Shown: positions 15,845 through 24,238 of the stretch, piece after piece
How positions within the stretch are numbered: the first letter of the stretch is position 1
Layout: each line of letters starts with the position of its first letter
Assembly: GCA_903845045.1 (NCBI GenBank)
Contig: CAIMWA010000278.1
Location: 1 to 40,403, forward strand
DNA length: 40,403 bases
Direction: 5' to 3'
Source: an uncultured delta proteobacterium
GTDB lineage: Bacteria; Myxococcota_A; Polyangia; Polyangiales; Ga0077539
Translations under genes and position numbers: made by a program
The notes under the pieces: generated by a model
Seen by the model: the letters and a program-made list of their open reading frames with translations, nothing else
What the model was told of the DNA's origin: nothing
Databases searched by the model: none

Positions 15845-16257
15845 TGCTGCACCACCACGCGCATGAGTTGTACGGCATCGCAGCGCCATCGTCAACGCCT
15901 CCTGCGAGCCACCACCGGTGAAATCCGGCCACTCGAAACGGCTTTGAGGACGTAGCTTCTGCGCGATCGCCGGGGGCATGTGCGCTCGCCGCAAGCGCGC
16001 TCCGCTGGCGCCTCGCGTCGGGGGGCCGAGAGCGTGCGTCACCGCGTGGGGGCGGCGGGCCGAGACGGCCTTCAGTGGTGCCATCGCGGTCGCCGGCCGC
16101 TGGGGGACCCGAGAGCGTCCTTGCCCGATGGAGGAAAGAGCGAGCGCCGAGCTTCGAGGCGGGCTACGCCTCTCCGCGCTCCGGTCGACGGGACGGATTC
16201 AGGCGTCGCCGATGCCCAACTCGGGGGACTCGACGACGATGCGCCAGGTGTTCGCTA
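15845..16257 (-). other. 413-bp stretch without a recognisable gene
   Basis: This lies between the divergent SPINDLY-like gene and the TylF-like gene on the same strand. Short overlapping frames exist on both strands but are Arg/Pro-rich with no motifs. No clear terminator was found. It may hold an internal promoter for the downstream six-gene group. Confidence 0.5.
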
Positions 16258-18237
16258 TCAGGATCTCGCGAGCCACGCATGCCACATGGTTCGATAGGCC
16301 TCCTCGAGGTCACGGGTGAAGATATCGATATTGTATTGCCCAGAACTTCTCAGGCGGCCACGCATCGATAAACGCAATTCCGCGAGACGCTCGGGATGGC
16401 GGCAGTACCAGCTTGCTCTCTCGAGGTACTCCGCCGATGAAGCGACCACGAACTCGTCGAGCCCAACGCTCTTCAAGATGGATGCCGTCGGACGGCTGCG
16501 CCACTCCTCGGTCGCGAGCGTCACCGTCGGGACACCCTGCCAAAGCGCATTCACCGACGTCGACCCATTGCCATAAGGAAAAGTGTCCAGACAGAGGTCC
16601 ACATGCGCATAGAGTGCGCGCATATTGTGAAGACGCGAGCCGCTCTCCAGCCTCAGTCGCGAAGCGTCGATGCCTTTGGACACAAGTAGGTCACGTATGT
16701 GCTCGCGAAACTCGCGAGTGTAAAAAGATATGTTCTTGAGGTAGAGCATCGCCTCGGGCTCTCGGCGCATCAGCTCGACCCAGACGTCGAGCACCTGAGC
16801 GTTCATCTTGAAGGCCGCGCCGAAGCACGCAAATACGAACATGCCTTTTTCAAAGAAAGGCTGCGGAGCAATCGGAGGATCTTCCGGCAATCGCCAGGAG
16901 CCAGAAACCTGACAGGGGAGGTGAACGATCTCCTCCGTGGTAAAATGTCGCTTCGCCAGCGGCAACGAGAAGTTGTCCGCCACAATGAAATCGAACGCTC
17001 GAAGGCCCGTACTGGCCAGGAGGTTGTACCAGTTCACCAGCACGGGCGCAGGCTTGCGACAGAGCACTTCGTAGCGGTTCTTCACCCGAAGGCGTCCGTT
17101 CAGGTCGACGAGAATGTCGACGCGGTCAGCCGCGATGAGGTCGAAGGTCTCCTCGTCGGTCAATCCGCGAATGTCGCGGTAGACGTCGGTCACTGCCCGC
17201 CCGAGCGCGCTATCGGGTCCGTGGCTGTAGTAGGCGACGCGAACGTTCCGCCGATCGTGCGTCTCAAACAGCGGAATGAGGGTGTGCTGCGCCAGTGCGG
17301 TCTCGACGAAGTCACACATGTACCCGACGAGGAGCGGACGGGCCTCGTCGCGTTGATTCTCGAATACGCGCTCCCGCAGTCGATCCTCGGTGGCATATCG
17401 TTGCGCCCATCGCCGGCTCTCGGTGAAAAATGAGGCCTCATCGGACGCCGGGCTCGCCAGCATGTACCTGAGCAGCGCGTTATGGGTCTCCGCGCTCGGG
17501 CATAGTGCGAGCGCTTGCCTGATGATCGATTCAGCCTCGGCGACCCGGCCCCGATCGAAGAGAAATTCCGCATAAGTCCGGGCGGCCTCTGCCCGCACCG
17601 CCGACGACCCTCCGGCGTCGGCGATCGCCATGAGGCCGCGCGCGAACGGCATGCGGTCATACGCCCACCCTCCGTCCTGCACCGGTTCCGTGGAGCCGCC
17701 GAGCACGACATAGACCTCCTTGTCTTCGGCGTTGTGTCCGATCGCGGCGCGAGGCTCTAGGACATTGGGGGGCGTGATGCCCAACAGGAGATCGAGGCAT
17801 TGCCGCGCGATCGCGAGGAGACGATCGGCAGGCGCCGTGGGCTCGAGCAACCCAAGCATGTCTGTCTGCCCATCGAGAACCAATCGCCAGGCGCTCTCTG
17901 CCGTCGGCCACGACAGGATCTCGCCGTGGTCGCCCAGGCAGCGTGCGATCTTCTCGTCGAGCGCGGCGTAGAGGGCGTCGGTCGAAGCGTCGGCGCCCGA
18001 TCGCAGCAGGAAGTGGCCGCGGATGGCGAATCGAGGCATCGGCGGGACCGGCTCGACGACGAGCGCCAACTCTGCGCGGAGGGATGCGCTCCAACATGCA
18101 GACGGTGAGGCGAGGGCCGTCGCGAGCGCGCAGCGAGCCACAAGATGGAGAAGATCGATCGCTCCGAGCGAGTCCGACATGGCGAGGCGCACGCGCGCGA
18201 GGCTCAAAAGCGATTCGAGGCGAAGCGTCTCACTCAT
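16258..18237 (-). CDS. Divergent SPINDLY/O-GlcNAc-transferase-like (GT41) glycosyltransferase
   Basis: 659 residues. Roughly the first 300 are helical, with TPR-like pieces (AEFLFDRGRVAEAESIIRQA). The last 350 form a GT41-like GT-B domain: LLVGYMCDFVETALAQHTLI, DRVDILVDLNGRLRV, MFVFACFGAAFKMNAQVLDV with a lysine at the sugar-nucleotide position, and DLCLDTFPYGNGSTSVNALW followed by QGVPTVTL. The usual GYPGTTG segment is replaced by WYNLLASTGL and FPYNGATTT by FPYGNGSTS, so the acceptor or donor may differ from UDP-GlcNAc. It is the second GT41-type protein in the window. Part of the gene has lower GC than its neighbours. No strong ribosome site precedes the ATG. Confidence 0.82.
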   Translation of the reverse strand: MSETLRLESLLSLARVRLAMSDSLGAIDLLHLVARCALATALASPSACWSASLRAELALVVEPVPPMPRFAIRGHFLLRSGADASTDALYAALDEKIARCLGDHGEILSWPTAESAWRLVLDGQTDMLGLLEPTAPADRLLAIARQCLDLLLGITPPNVLEPRAAIGHNAEDKEVYVVLGGSTEPVQDGGWAYDRMPFARGLMAIADAGGSSAVRAEAARTYAEFLFDRGRVAEAESIIRQALALCPSAETHNALLRYMLASPASDEASFFTESRRWAQRYATEDRLRERVFENQRDEARPLLVGYMCDFVETALAQHTLIPLFETHDRRNVRVAYYSHGPDSALGRAVTDVYRDIRGLTDEETFDLIAADRVDILVDLNGRLRVKNRYEVLCRKPAPVLVNWYNLLASTGLRAFDFIVADNFSLPLAKRHFTTEEIVHLPCQVSGSWRLPEDPPIAPQPFFEKGMFVFACFGAAFKMNAQVLDVWVELMRREPEAMLYLKNISFYTREFREHIRDLLVSKGIDASRLRLESGSRLHNMRALYAHVDLCLDTFPYGNGSTSVNALWQGVPTVTLATEEWRSRPTASILKSVGLDEFVVASSAEYLERASWYCRHPERLAELRLSMRGRLRSSGQYNIDIFTRDLEEAYRTMWHAWLARS

Positions 18238-18307
18238 GGTTTTCTACCCACTGGCGCGGGGGTACCCGACGAGGGTGCATCGCTCGCATTCGTCCTTGCG
18301 ACCGCGC

Positions 18308-19432
18308 CTACGTCCCGGTCGTGTCGGACGTGCGAGGTACACAGAAGAGAACCGTCTCGTTCTGATAAATCGTGTGGTGCTCCAAGTAGTAATCATAGCC
18401 GAGGTTGAGCGAGCGCAGGTATCGGGGAATGTCAACAAAATCAGTCGGCTTGTGGTACAGGCTAATCGCCAGCTTGGGTCGCGACGCGCGAAGCGTGCGC
18501 TCGCCACCCTGGAGGGCGTCGAGTTCCGCGCCTTCGATGTCCATCTTGATGAAGTCTACGCGCCCGACCTGGTGACCGGAGACGAGGTCGTCGATGGAGA
18601 GCGTGCGGCGCTCGCCCGTGGTATTCCGGTACGCAGTGGGCTCCATGCTCACACGGCTGCCGGGGCCCCAATCGACGAAGAACACCCGCTCGTTCGACCT
18701 GCTCCAGAGCGGCGCCTCAATCACCTCCACCCGCGCGGCGAGGCGGGGATTCTCTTCGACATTCCGCCGCAGCACGGCGGTGTTGCCCGGAATGAACTCG
18801 AACGCGTACACCTTGCCGACGGGTCCGACCTCGTGCGCGAAATAGACGGACGTCTCGCCCCAGCATGCGCCGGCGTCGATCACCACGTCTCCCGGCTCGG
18901 CCTTGCAGCGCACTCCGCCGACGAGGTACTCGTATTGCTTCTGGATGCATGCGCAGGCCACTCCCTGGGGCGTCGCGAAGACCCGCATGTCGTATCCGAT
19001 CGACGAGAGCGCGAAGCAGCGGAGCGTGAGTCCGGCGTAGCGGATGGGAAGGCCGGGCAGACCGGTGTCGAGCGCCGCAGCCCGGTCGATGTCCGACCAG
19101 TATCCCGGCTCGTTTCGGGGCAGCTTGACATGGGTGAATCCCAGCACCCGATAGGCGCACAACGAGACGAGCAGCGAGCGGGAGCGCTCGTCGCCGAGCA
19201 TGAGATAGAGCTCACCGACGTCAGCGAGGCGCTGAATAGCCACCGAGAGGTCGGCGCCGGGCTCGGGGCGCCGCGGCCCGACGAGGTCGGTACGATGGCG
19301 TGCCTCGTCGTAGGCGCCAAGTTGAGAGGTGTCGTAGTTGTCGTCGAGCCTCAGTTGGAGGCAGCGCTGAACCTCGATCGTGAGCGCGGCCAGAAAGGGG
19401 TTCGCTTCGGGGGTCGGAGCCGAGGAGATCAT
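18308..19432 (-). CDS. FkbM-family methyltransferase
   Basis: 374 residues. About 175 N-terminal residues have no recognised domain. The FkbM methyltransferase core follows: DVVIDAGACWGETSVYFAHE as SAM motif I, KVYAFEFIPGNTAVLRRNVE, and FIKMDIEGAELDALQGGERT, which is the family's defining 'kiDiEGaE' motif. The end LEHHTIYQNETVLFCV is also typical. FkbM enzymes methylate hydroxyl groups on sugars or secondary metabolites. An AAGGAA lies about 8 nt before the ATG at 19432; the longer frame upstream overlaps the neighbouring gene and is not used. It is probably co-transcribed with the methyltransferase at 19474. Confidence 0.85.
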   Translation of the reverse strand: MISSAPTPEANPFLAALTIEVQRCLQLRLDDNYDTSQLGAYDEARHRTDLVGPRRPEPGADLSVAIQRLADVGELYLMLGDERSRSLLVSLCAYRVLGFTHVKLPRNEPGYWSDIDRAAALDTGLPGLPIRYAGLTLRCFALSSIGYDMRVFATPQGVACACIQKQYEYLVGGVRCKAEPGDVVIDAGACWGETSVYFAHEVGPVGKVYAFEFIPGNTAVLRRNVEENPRLAARVEVIEAPLWSRSNERVFFVDWGPGSRVSMEPTAYRNTTGERRTLSIDDLVSGHQVGRVDFIKMDIEGAELDALQGGERTLRASRPKLAISLYHKPTDFVDIPRYLRSLNLGYDYYLEHHTIYQNETVLFCVPRTSDTTGT

Positions 19433-19473
19433 GAGTACGTTCCTTGCCGGAGCGGGCGCGACGGGCGCGGCGG

Positions 19474-20364
19474 TTAGGGAAGCGTGAGACGGGTAACCTG
19501 ACGGGCATCCGTGTGGTACGCCGTGCCGCACAGGACGCAGTTCATGCTCAGTCCGTGAATTGCGAGCGAACCGGTGCACCGCGGGCACACGAGGGCGCCG
19601 AGGAGGGAGTCGACGCTCGTGAGGTCGACGAGCGGGGCCCGGGCGTCGTGGGCCTCGAGCAAATAGACCTTGCGGTTGCATGGCCCGAAGGTGCTTGCGC
19701 GAAACCATGCCTCGACCTCGGCGGGATAGCCCTCGAGGAAAACCGAGGTCGTCGCCAGGGTGCCCGGAGTGAGGTCGGTGAGGATCGCGAGCAGGTTGAT
19801 GAGGTCGTTGGTGGTTGGGATCGAGCGCCAGCGCCATGCCTGCCCGGCGACGACGTCGAGCGCTGCCTCGACGTCGGACGGGCGCGGCAAGCCGAACTCA
19901 TCGTGTTCATGCATCCACTGGGGCTCGGGCATGCCGAGCTTCTGCACGAGGCGGACGACGGGGTCGTCCGCGTGCGCGACCGCGGTCCCGGTGCTCGTCG
20001 GCGATCCCATGATCACCCGCGTCGCCGCGACCCGCAGCAGCTCGGCGAGGAATGCCTCGCGCCGCGACGCAGGGAGGTGTTCGAGCGTGTCCATGCTGAT
20101 GACGGTATGGAAGGATCCGTCGCGAAAGGGCAGACGCGTCCCGTCATACGCGAAGGGAAGCATGCTGCGAACGGGCACGGACTCGAAGGCCACGTCGACG
20201 CCGACGAACGTGTGCGGCACGATGCACGAGACGCCGACGTGCCCGGAGCCCACCTCGAGCAGGCTCTGCTCGGAGCCCGCGAGGTGCTCTCGCAAGAGGA
20301 CATACCGCGCGAGCCAGTTGAGCTGGGAGCCACGCAAGAACGGGCGGGCTTCAGGGGTGGACAT
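19474..20364 (-). CDS. SAM methyltransferase with C-terminal zinc-ribbon tail
   Basis: 296 residues. The methyltransferase fold (about 15-130) has SLLEVGSGHVGVSCIV as motif I, GTRLPFRDGSFHTVISMDTL and EHLP, the class I 'lPF.dgsFd.v...d.LEH' pattern. The last 45 residues hold CPRC and CVLC pairs 14 residues apart, a Trm112-like zinc ribbon (LVCPRCTGSL ... NCVLCGTAY). Such tails occur on methyltransferases of surface-polysaccharide clusters. Substrate unknown. Starts at 20364 or 20376 are both possible and neither has a good ribosome site. It lies downstream of the methyltransferase-GT2 fusion gene by about 36 bp. Confidence 0.78.
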   Translation of the reverse strand: MSTPEARPFLRGSQLNWLARYVLLREHLAGSEQSLLEVGSGHVGVSCIVPHTFVGVDVAFESVPVRSMLPFAYDGTRLPFRDGSFHTVISMDTLEHLPASRREAFLAELLRVAATRVIMGSPTSTGTAVAHADDPVVRLVQKLGMPEPQWMHEHDEFGLPRPSDVEAALDVVAGQAWRWRSIPTTNDLINLLAILTDLTPGTLATTSVFLEGYPAEVEAWFRASTFGPCNRKVYLLEAHDARAPLVDLTSVDSLLGALVCPRCTGSLAIHGLSMNCVLCGTAYHTDARQVTRLTLP

Positions 20365-20400
20365 GTGCACGATCATAGGCAGACGAACATGCCGGGTCCA

Positions 20401-22467
20401 TCAAAATGCCGGAGCTTTCGACGGGTGGGTGAGTCGGATGCTCTCCAGCCGCATCCACTGCGGTGTCACGGAGTCGGGGAGGAGTCCGCCGAGGGCGCCC
20501 CGCCATCGAAGCGCGAGGACACGGCTGGCGTCCTTCGCCGGCAACGGGATGACGAGAGTGACTCGATCGCCGGTGGACGAAATCGTGGCGCGCGCCGCCT
20601 CGACGCCACCGAGCGAAGCTTCGATCGTCACCGGGAGGTTGGTGAAACCGGGCCGGGCGCCGGTGCTCACCTCGATCGTACATTCGAGGTTCGACGCCGT
20701 TCCCGAGATCACGAAGCGGGCGTTCGGCTCGAGAAGCTTCCCGCCGTCGGGCCCCGAGACCACACCCGCATCGGCACGCAAGAGGGGGCACACGTTCTGT
20801 GTTTCGTCGATGAATCGTTGCGCGTTGGCTCGATCGCCGAGCGACCACAGCGCCGCCGCGATGACCATGTGGGCCGGCTGGCACCACGGCGCGCGGCCCG
20901 CGACGCCCACGGCCGCCTCGAGCGCGCCGGCCGCGTCGCCAGCGCGGGCCCTCGCTGCGGCGAACTCCGCGCCCAGCTCCGGGTCGTCCGATGCGTCGAG
21001 CGCGGCCACGCGAAGGGCATCGAGCGCTCCAGCGCGGTCCCCAGCGGCGAGCGAGCGCGCCGACGCCGCGAGGGCGTGGCGGGGGCGCTCAGCCCACCAC
21101 GGCGCCGGCAGCAGTGCCGCGGCGTCCCAGGCGGCCGGTGTGCGGGGGTCGTATAGGCCGAGCTCTGCGCAGGTGTGGGCCGCGCGTTGCCACGCGATGA
21201 GCGCCATCGACACGACGTCACCGGAGCGCTGCTCCTGGTTCGGGTGGACCCGGAACGAGCTGAGTGACTCGGCGAGGTAGGCGAGATGCCCTCGCGCGAG
21301 AAGATTGATCCAGAGGGACACGTCGCCATTTCCGTGAAGGTTCACCCCGCCCACGGACCAGAAGTTGGGCCGGATCGATGCAAGATCGGCCCGCCGAAAC
21401 ATCGTGGTGCTGGGCTCTCCGATGTAATTGGTGGAGGTTCGCAGGATGCGCGCGATCGCCGAGGGGCCGGTGACGACGGAGCTGACGCCGACGGGCCTCC
21501 GGTTGAACGCCGCATCGGGAAGCAGATTGCCGGCGTGATCGATGATGGACCTGTGGGATGTGACGAGCGCGAGATCGGGCCGCGCGCGCAGGCAGGCTGC
21601 CATGCGCTCGACACACCTAGGCGCCAGCAGGTCGTCGTCGTTCAGGAACTTGACGTATGGACCGCGCGCTCGTTCGAATGCGGCAACGTAATTGATCGCG
21701 CCGCCGAGGCGCCTGGCGTTGTGGTGGTAGGACACGCGATCGAAGCGCGGGTGCCCCGAGAGCGCGTCGAGAATCCGGGGAGCGACCCCCTCGTCTCCGT
21801 CGTCGGAGATGATCACCTCGACGTTCTCGTAGGTCTGCGCGAGTGCGCTCTGGACAGCCTCGCGGAGAAACTCGGGGCGGTACGCCGGAATCACGATGCT
21901 CACGCATGGCTCGTCTTCGACGTCGAGTTGGGGCTTGATCAACTCGACGATGAGGCTCGCGTCGACGGGAGACTCGAGGCCGACGAGCCGGGGCTCGTCG
22001 CTCGTCCCGGGCGGGAGCTGCCCAATCGGAATGAGCCCCACGAGGATGCCTAGGCGCGACACCTCTGTTTGATCGTAGAGTCGGCGGCGCCCGTCATCGC
22101 GAAACGCGCGATTTATGGCATCACATCGAAGGAGGGACCAGTCGAAGCCGTTTTGCCTGCGGCCGGAGCGCTCCCATTCGTCCGAGGACTCGAACTGCCG
22201 AATGATCGCAGCGAGGTCGAAGGTCGACACGCGCAGCCGTCCTCCCGGAGCAAGGACGCGCCTACATTCCTGGATGAGTCTGGCGGCTACCGGGAGATCG
22301 AGGCATTCGAGGACGCTGTCGATGTAGATTGCCGCGACGGACTCATCGTCGAACGGTATCCCGCCATCGAGTGTCGTCGACGATCCCGGCTGGCATTCGA
22401 GGTAGAGGAGACCGGCTCGTCGGGCGACACCTCGAGCCAATGCAACCACGGGCAGATGTTCGAGCAT
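20401..22467 (-). CDS. Fusion: truncated methyltransferase-like domain + GT2 glycosyltransferase + C-terminal beta domain
   Basis: 688 residues. Residues 1-180 match the later part of a class I methyltransferase (DGGIPFDDESVAAIYIDSVL, RVLAPGGRLRVSTFDLAAII), but the glycine-rich SAM motif I that should precede it is absent. Residues about 190-430 are a GT2 domain (CVSIVIPAYRPEFLREAV, VEVIISDDGDEG, YVKFLNDDDLLAP with its acidic motif). Residues about 470-570 are Ala-rich TPR-like helices and the last 120 are beta-strands of unknown type. The GT2 part looks intact and functional. The N-terminal part is probably non-catalytic or truncated; an in-frame stop lies 16 codons upstream of the ATG. It is the first gene of the ten-gene minus-strand array. 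Confidence 0.8.
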   Translation of the reverse strand: MLEHLPVVALARGVARRAGLLYLECQPGSSTTLDGGIPFDDESVAAIYIDSVLECLDLPVAARLIQECRRVLAPGGRLRVSTFDLAAIIRQFESSDEWERSGRRQNGFDWSLLRCDAINRAFRDDGRRRLYDQTEVSRLGILVGLIPIGQLPPGTSDEPRLVGLESPVDASLIVELIKPQLDVEDEPCVSIVIPAYRPEFLREAVQSALAQTYENVEVIISDDGDEGVAPRILDALSGHPRFDRVSYHHNARRLGGAINYVAAFERARGPYVKFLNDDDLLAPRCVERMAACLRARPDLALVTSHRSIIDHAGNLLPDAAFNRRPVGVSSVVTGPSAIARILRTSTNYIGEPSTTMFRRADLASIRPNFWSVGGVNLHGNGDVSLWINLLARGHLAYLAESLSSFRVHPNQEQRSGDVVSMALIAWQRAAHTCAELGLYDPRTPAAWDAAALLPAPWWAERPRHALAASARSLAAGDRAGALDALRVAALDASDDPELGAEFAAARARAGDAAGALEAAVGVAGRAPWCQPAHMVIAAALWSLGDRANAQRFIDETQNVCPLLRADAGVVSGPDGGKLLEPNARFVISGTASNLECTIEVSTGARPGFTNLPVTIEASLGGVEAARATISSTGDRVTLVIPLPAKDASRVLALRWRGALGGLLPDSVTPQWMRLESIRLTHPSKAPAF

Positions 22468-23195
22468 CGTGTCGCGCGCGATGTTACGATGTGGGACGAC
22501 ACCGGGTCAAGGTAGCAGGACCGCCTGCGCGCCAAGAATACCTTGTTCTGAGGCACAGAATCCTTGCGTCGGAGCCGAGCCGGAATCCAACCCCGCCTGG
22601 CAGCGCTGGCGGGCGGCAGGACGACCGCCTTCCGAAGCGGCGAGGAGAACCGCGCTGCGAAGTTGGGGTGAGTTGCGGGTCGTGGGATGGACCCCTGAGA
22701 CGTGTCTGTCGCGGGTGCACACGCCGTACGCCGCCGGTGGAGCAACACCGCCCAGTAGGATTTGTAGCGCACGACAGTCCCATCGGCGTCGATGGAAGGG
22801 CGCGTTTGCAGTGGGACAGTCGAGGAACGGAGGGGAGTCGTAACCGCCTCGATCTCGACGGATGGGAGCGGTATGCGGGCCCGTCTGATCCGTTCCCCAT
22901 TAGGGTTTCGACGCAACTCGTGCCTCGGGTGCTTGAGTTGTTTGCGGCGCTCGGTTCCTCGTGGCCGGTGCGAACGTGGATCGCGTGGTGTCGCGCTGGA
23001 TGATGTGCTCGGGCGGCGAGAGAACCGATCCGCGCCGCGGCGCGTCGCCACGGGCCCGGCGGATGACAGCGGCGAGTGTCTGCGATGTCACGCCGGTCCG
23101 ACGCCGCGGACGCGTGGCATCGTCCGGCGAGGAAGTTCGCTGGTTGACGATTTTGCTTGACGCGCTGGAGACCCTATCGGAACCATTGGGACAGT
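22468..23195. other. 728-bp stretch without a recognisable gene, between divergent genes
   Basis: Only short, mutually overlapping Arg/Ser-rich frames with no motifs are seen on either strand, and GC is somewhat lower than in the flanking genes. It must hold the promoter of the ten-gene minus-strand array and probably that of the AT-rich methyltransferase gene, but no clear -35/-10 or sigma-54 site stands out. Together with the truncated methyltransferase domain at 22467 it looks like decayed DNA around an insertion. Confidence 0.5.
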
Positions 23196-23939
23196 ATGTT
23201 CAAAGCCAGCCCGTTTCACCCCGAGAACTCTGAAGTCTCTTCAGACGAAAAAGTGGAACTATGGGGTCGCTATTACCGAAACCTCAAGGACAACTATCTC
23301 TTTCCGAATGAGTTTGTCGTTCGTGCATTTCTTGGTAAGTACCCTAAGCTGAAAATGGAACACAGATATGAAAATGCTAATATCTGTGATGTAGGGTGCG
23401 GCGATGGCAGAAATATCGTGTTGCTTAACAAACTTGGGGGTAGAATTTATGCAACAGAGGTCACAGACGAGATTTGTCAGGTTACGGCCGGCAAACTGAA
23501 GATGCACCCGGAACAGATTTCAGTCGATCTTCGGGTTGGCTTTAATCAGAGCCTCCCGTTTGGCAGTGGTTTCTTCGATTATATGTTGTCCTGGAACGCG
23601 CTTTACTATATGCGCAGTGAGTACTCGGACATTCAAGAGCACGTTTGCGAATTTGGGCGTGTATTGAAAAAAGACGGATATCTCGTGGCCTGCGTTCCTT
23701 CGCCGAAGTGCTTTTCTCTGCAGGGCGCTGATAAGATCGGGAATCACCTAATTCGAATCAATAATTCGGACCCCAAATGGAGTTTTATAAACGGCTCTAT
23801 CTACTATAGTTTCCAGTCCCTTGAGCATATTCAAGAGGTGTTTGGTACGCATTTCCATAATTTCTCGACGTGCCGATTGTCTGACGATTGCTTTGGGCTG
23901 GATTTGGAGTACTTCGTCTTTGTTTGCCAAAAGAAATAG
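23196..23939 (+). CDS. AT-rich class I SAM-dependent methyltransferase (probably acquired)
   Basis: 247 residues. The SAM motif is ANICDVGCGDGRNIVLLNKL, then LPFGSGFFDYMLSWNALYYM and a LKKDGYLVACVP strand, a complete methyltransferase core. It begins with WGRYYRNLKDNYLFPNEFVV, a segment I associate with methyltransferases of surface-glycan loci in lower-GC bacteria. Base composition is roughly 45% GC, strikingly lower than everything around it, and it is rich in AAA, ATT and AAT codons. The ATG at 23196 has a GGGA nearby; an in-frame TTG at 23157 would add 13 residues and cannot be excluded. It is isolated, with gene-poor DNA on both sides, so recent horizontal acquisition is likely. Confidence 0.85.
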   Translation: MFKASPFHPENSEVSSDEKVELWGRYYRNLKDNYLFPNEFVVRAFLGKYPKLKMEHRYENANICDVGCGDGRNIVLLNKLGGRIYATEVTDEICQVTAGKLKMHPEQISVDLRVGFNQSLPFGSGFFDYMLSWNALYYMRSEYSDIQEHVCEFGRVLKKDGYLVACVPSPKCFSLQGADKIGNHLIRINNSDPKWSFINGSIYYSFQSLEHIQEVFGTHFHNFSTCRLSDDCFGLDLEYFVFVCQKK

Positions 23940-24238
23940 GGTGGATAATCGTTAGGCGGCGGAGTCTGTCGTGTTCGATATATCGGGTTGATGCTCCAGA
24001 AGGTGGGGCTGGTACCCAGTTGGCTAGGAGGCGTCGCAGATGCGCACGTGGCGGCTTCGCGACGTCGCTCTCAGGTCGAGGCGCGTCGCATTGGCGTCGA
24101 TGACCGTCGCGCGCTTGGATCGTAACGCTGTCCCGCCCCATGCGCCGACGCGACCACGGTCAGCGCGTCGCCTGCCTGGAGCCGCGGATCGCTCGAAGCG
24201 CCATCTAGAGGGCGCCCGTCTGGGAGTGATGCCGAGCC
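23940..24238. other. 299-bp stretch between convergent genes, no gene seen
   Basis: This is the GC-rich sequence between the AT-rich methyltransferase and the next GT2 gene. No convincing hairpin plus T-run was found. On the minus strand the frame continuing past the GT2 stop stays open for about 55 codons, but it has no recognised motif. The GC content jumps back to the local norm within a few tens of bases of the methyltransferase stop, marking an insert edge. Confidence 0.45.

Noticed and set aside
23361..23388. 9-bp inverted repeat CACAGATAT/ATATCTGTG
   Set aside because: It lies inside the AT-rich methyltransferase coding sequence just before its SAM motif; it probably reflects codon content rather than a site.
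24073..24238. In-frame continuation past the stop of the GT2 gene at 24239 (about 55 codons on the minus strand)
   Set aside because: It has some coding-like character (e.g. QAGDALTVVASAHGAGQRYD) but no match I can name, and the GT2 protein already ends plausibly; it could equally be chance.
22468..24238. Search for insertion-sequence ends, transposase, integrase or tRNA attachment site around the AT-rich gene
   Set aside because: No transposase or integrase frame, no matching flanking direct repeats and no tRNA-like sequence were found by eye.
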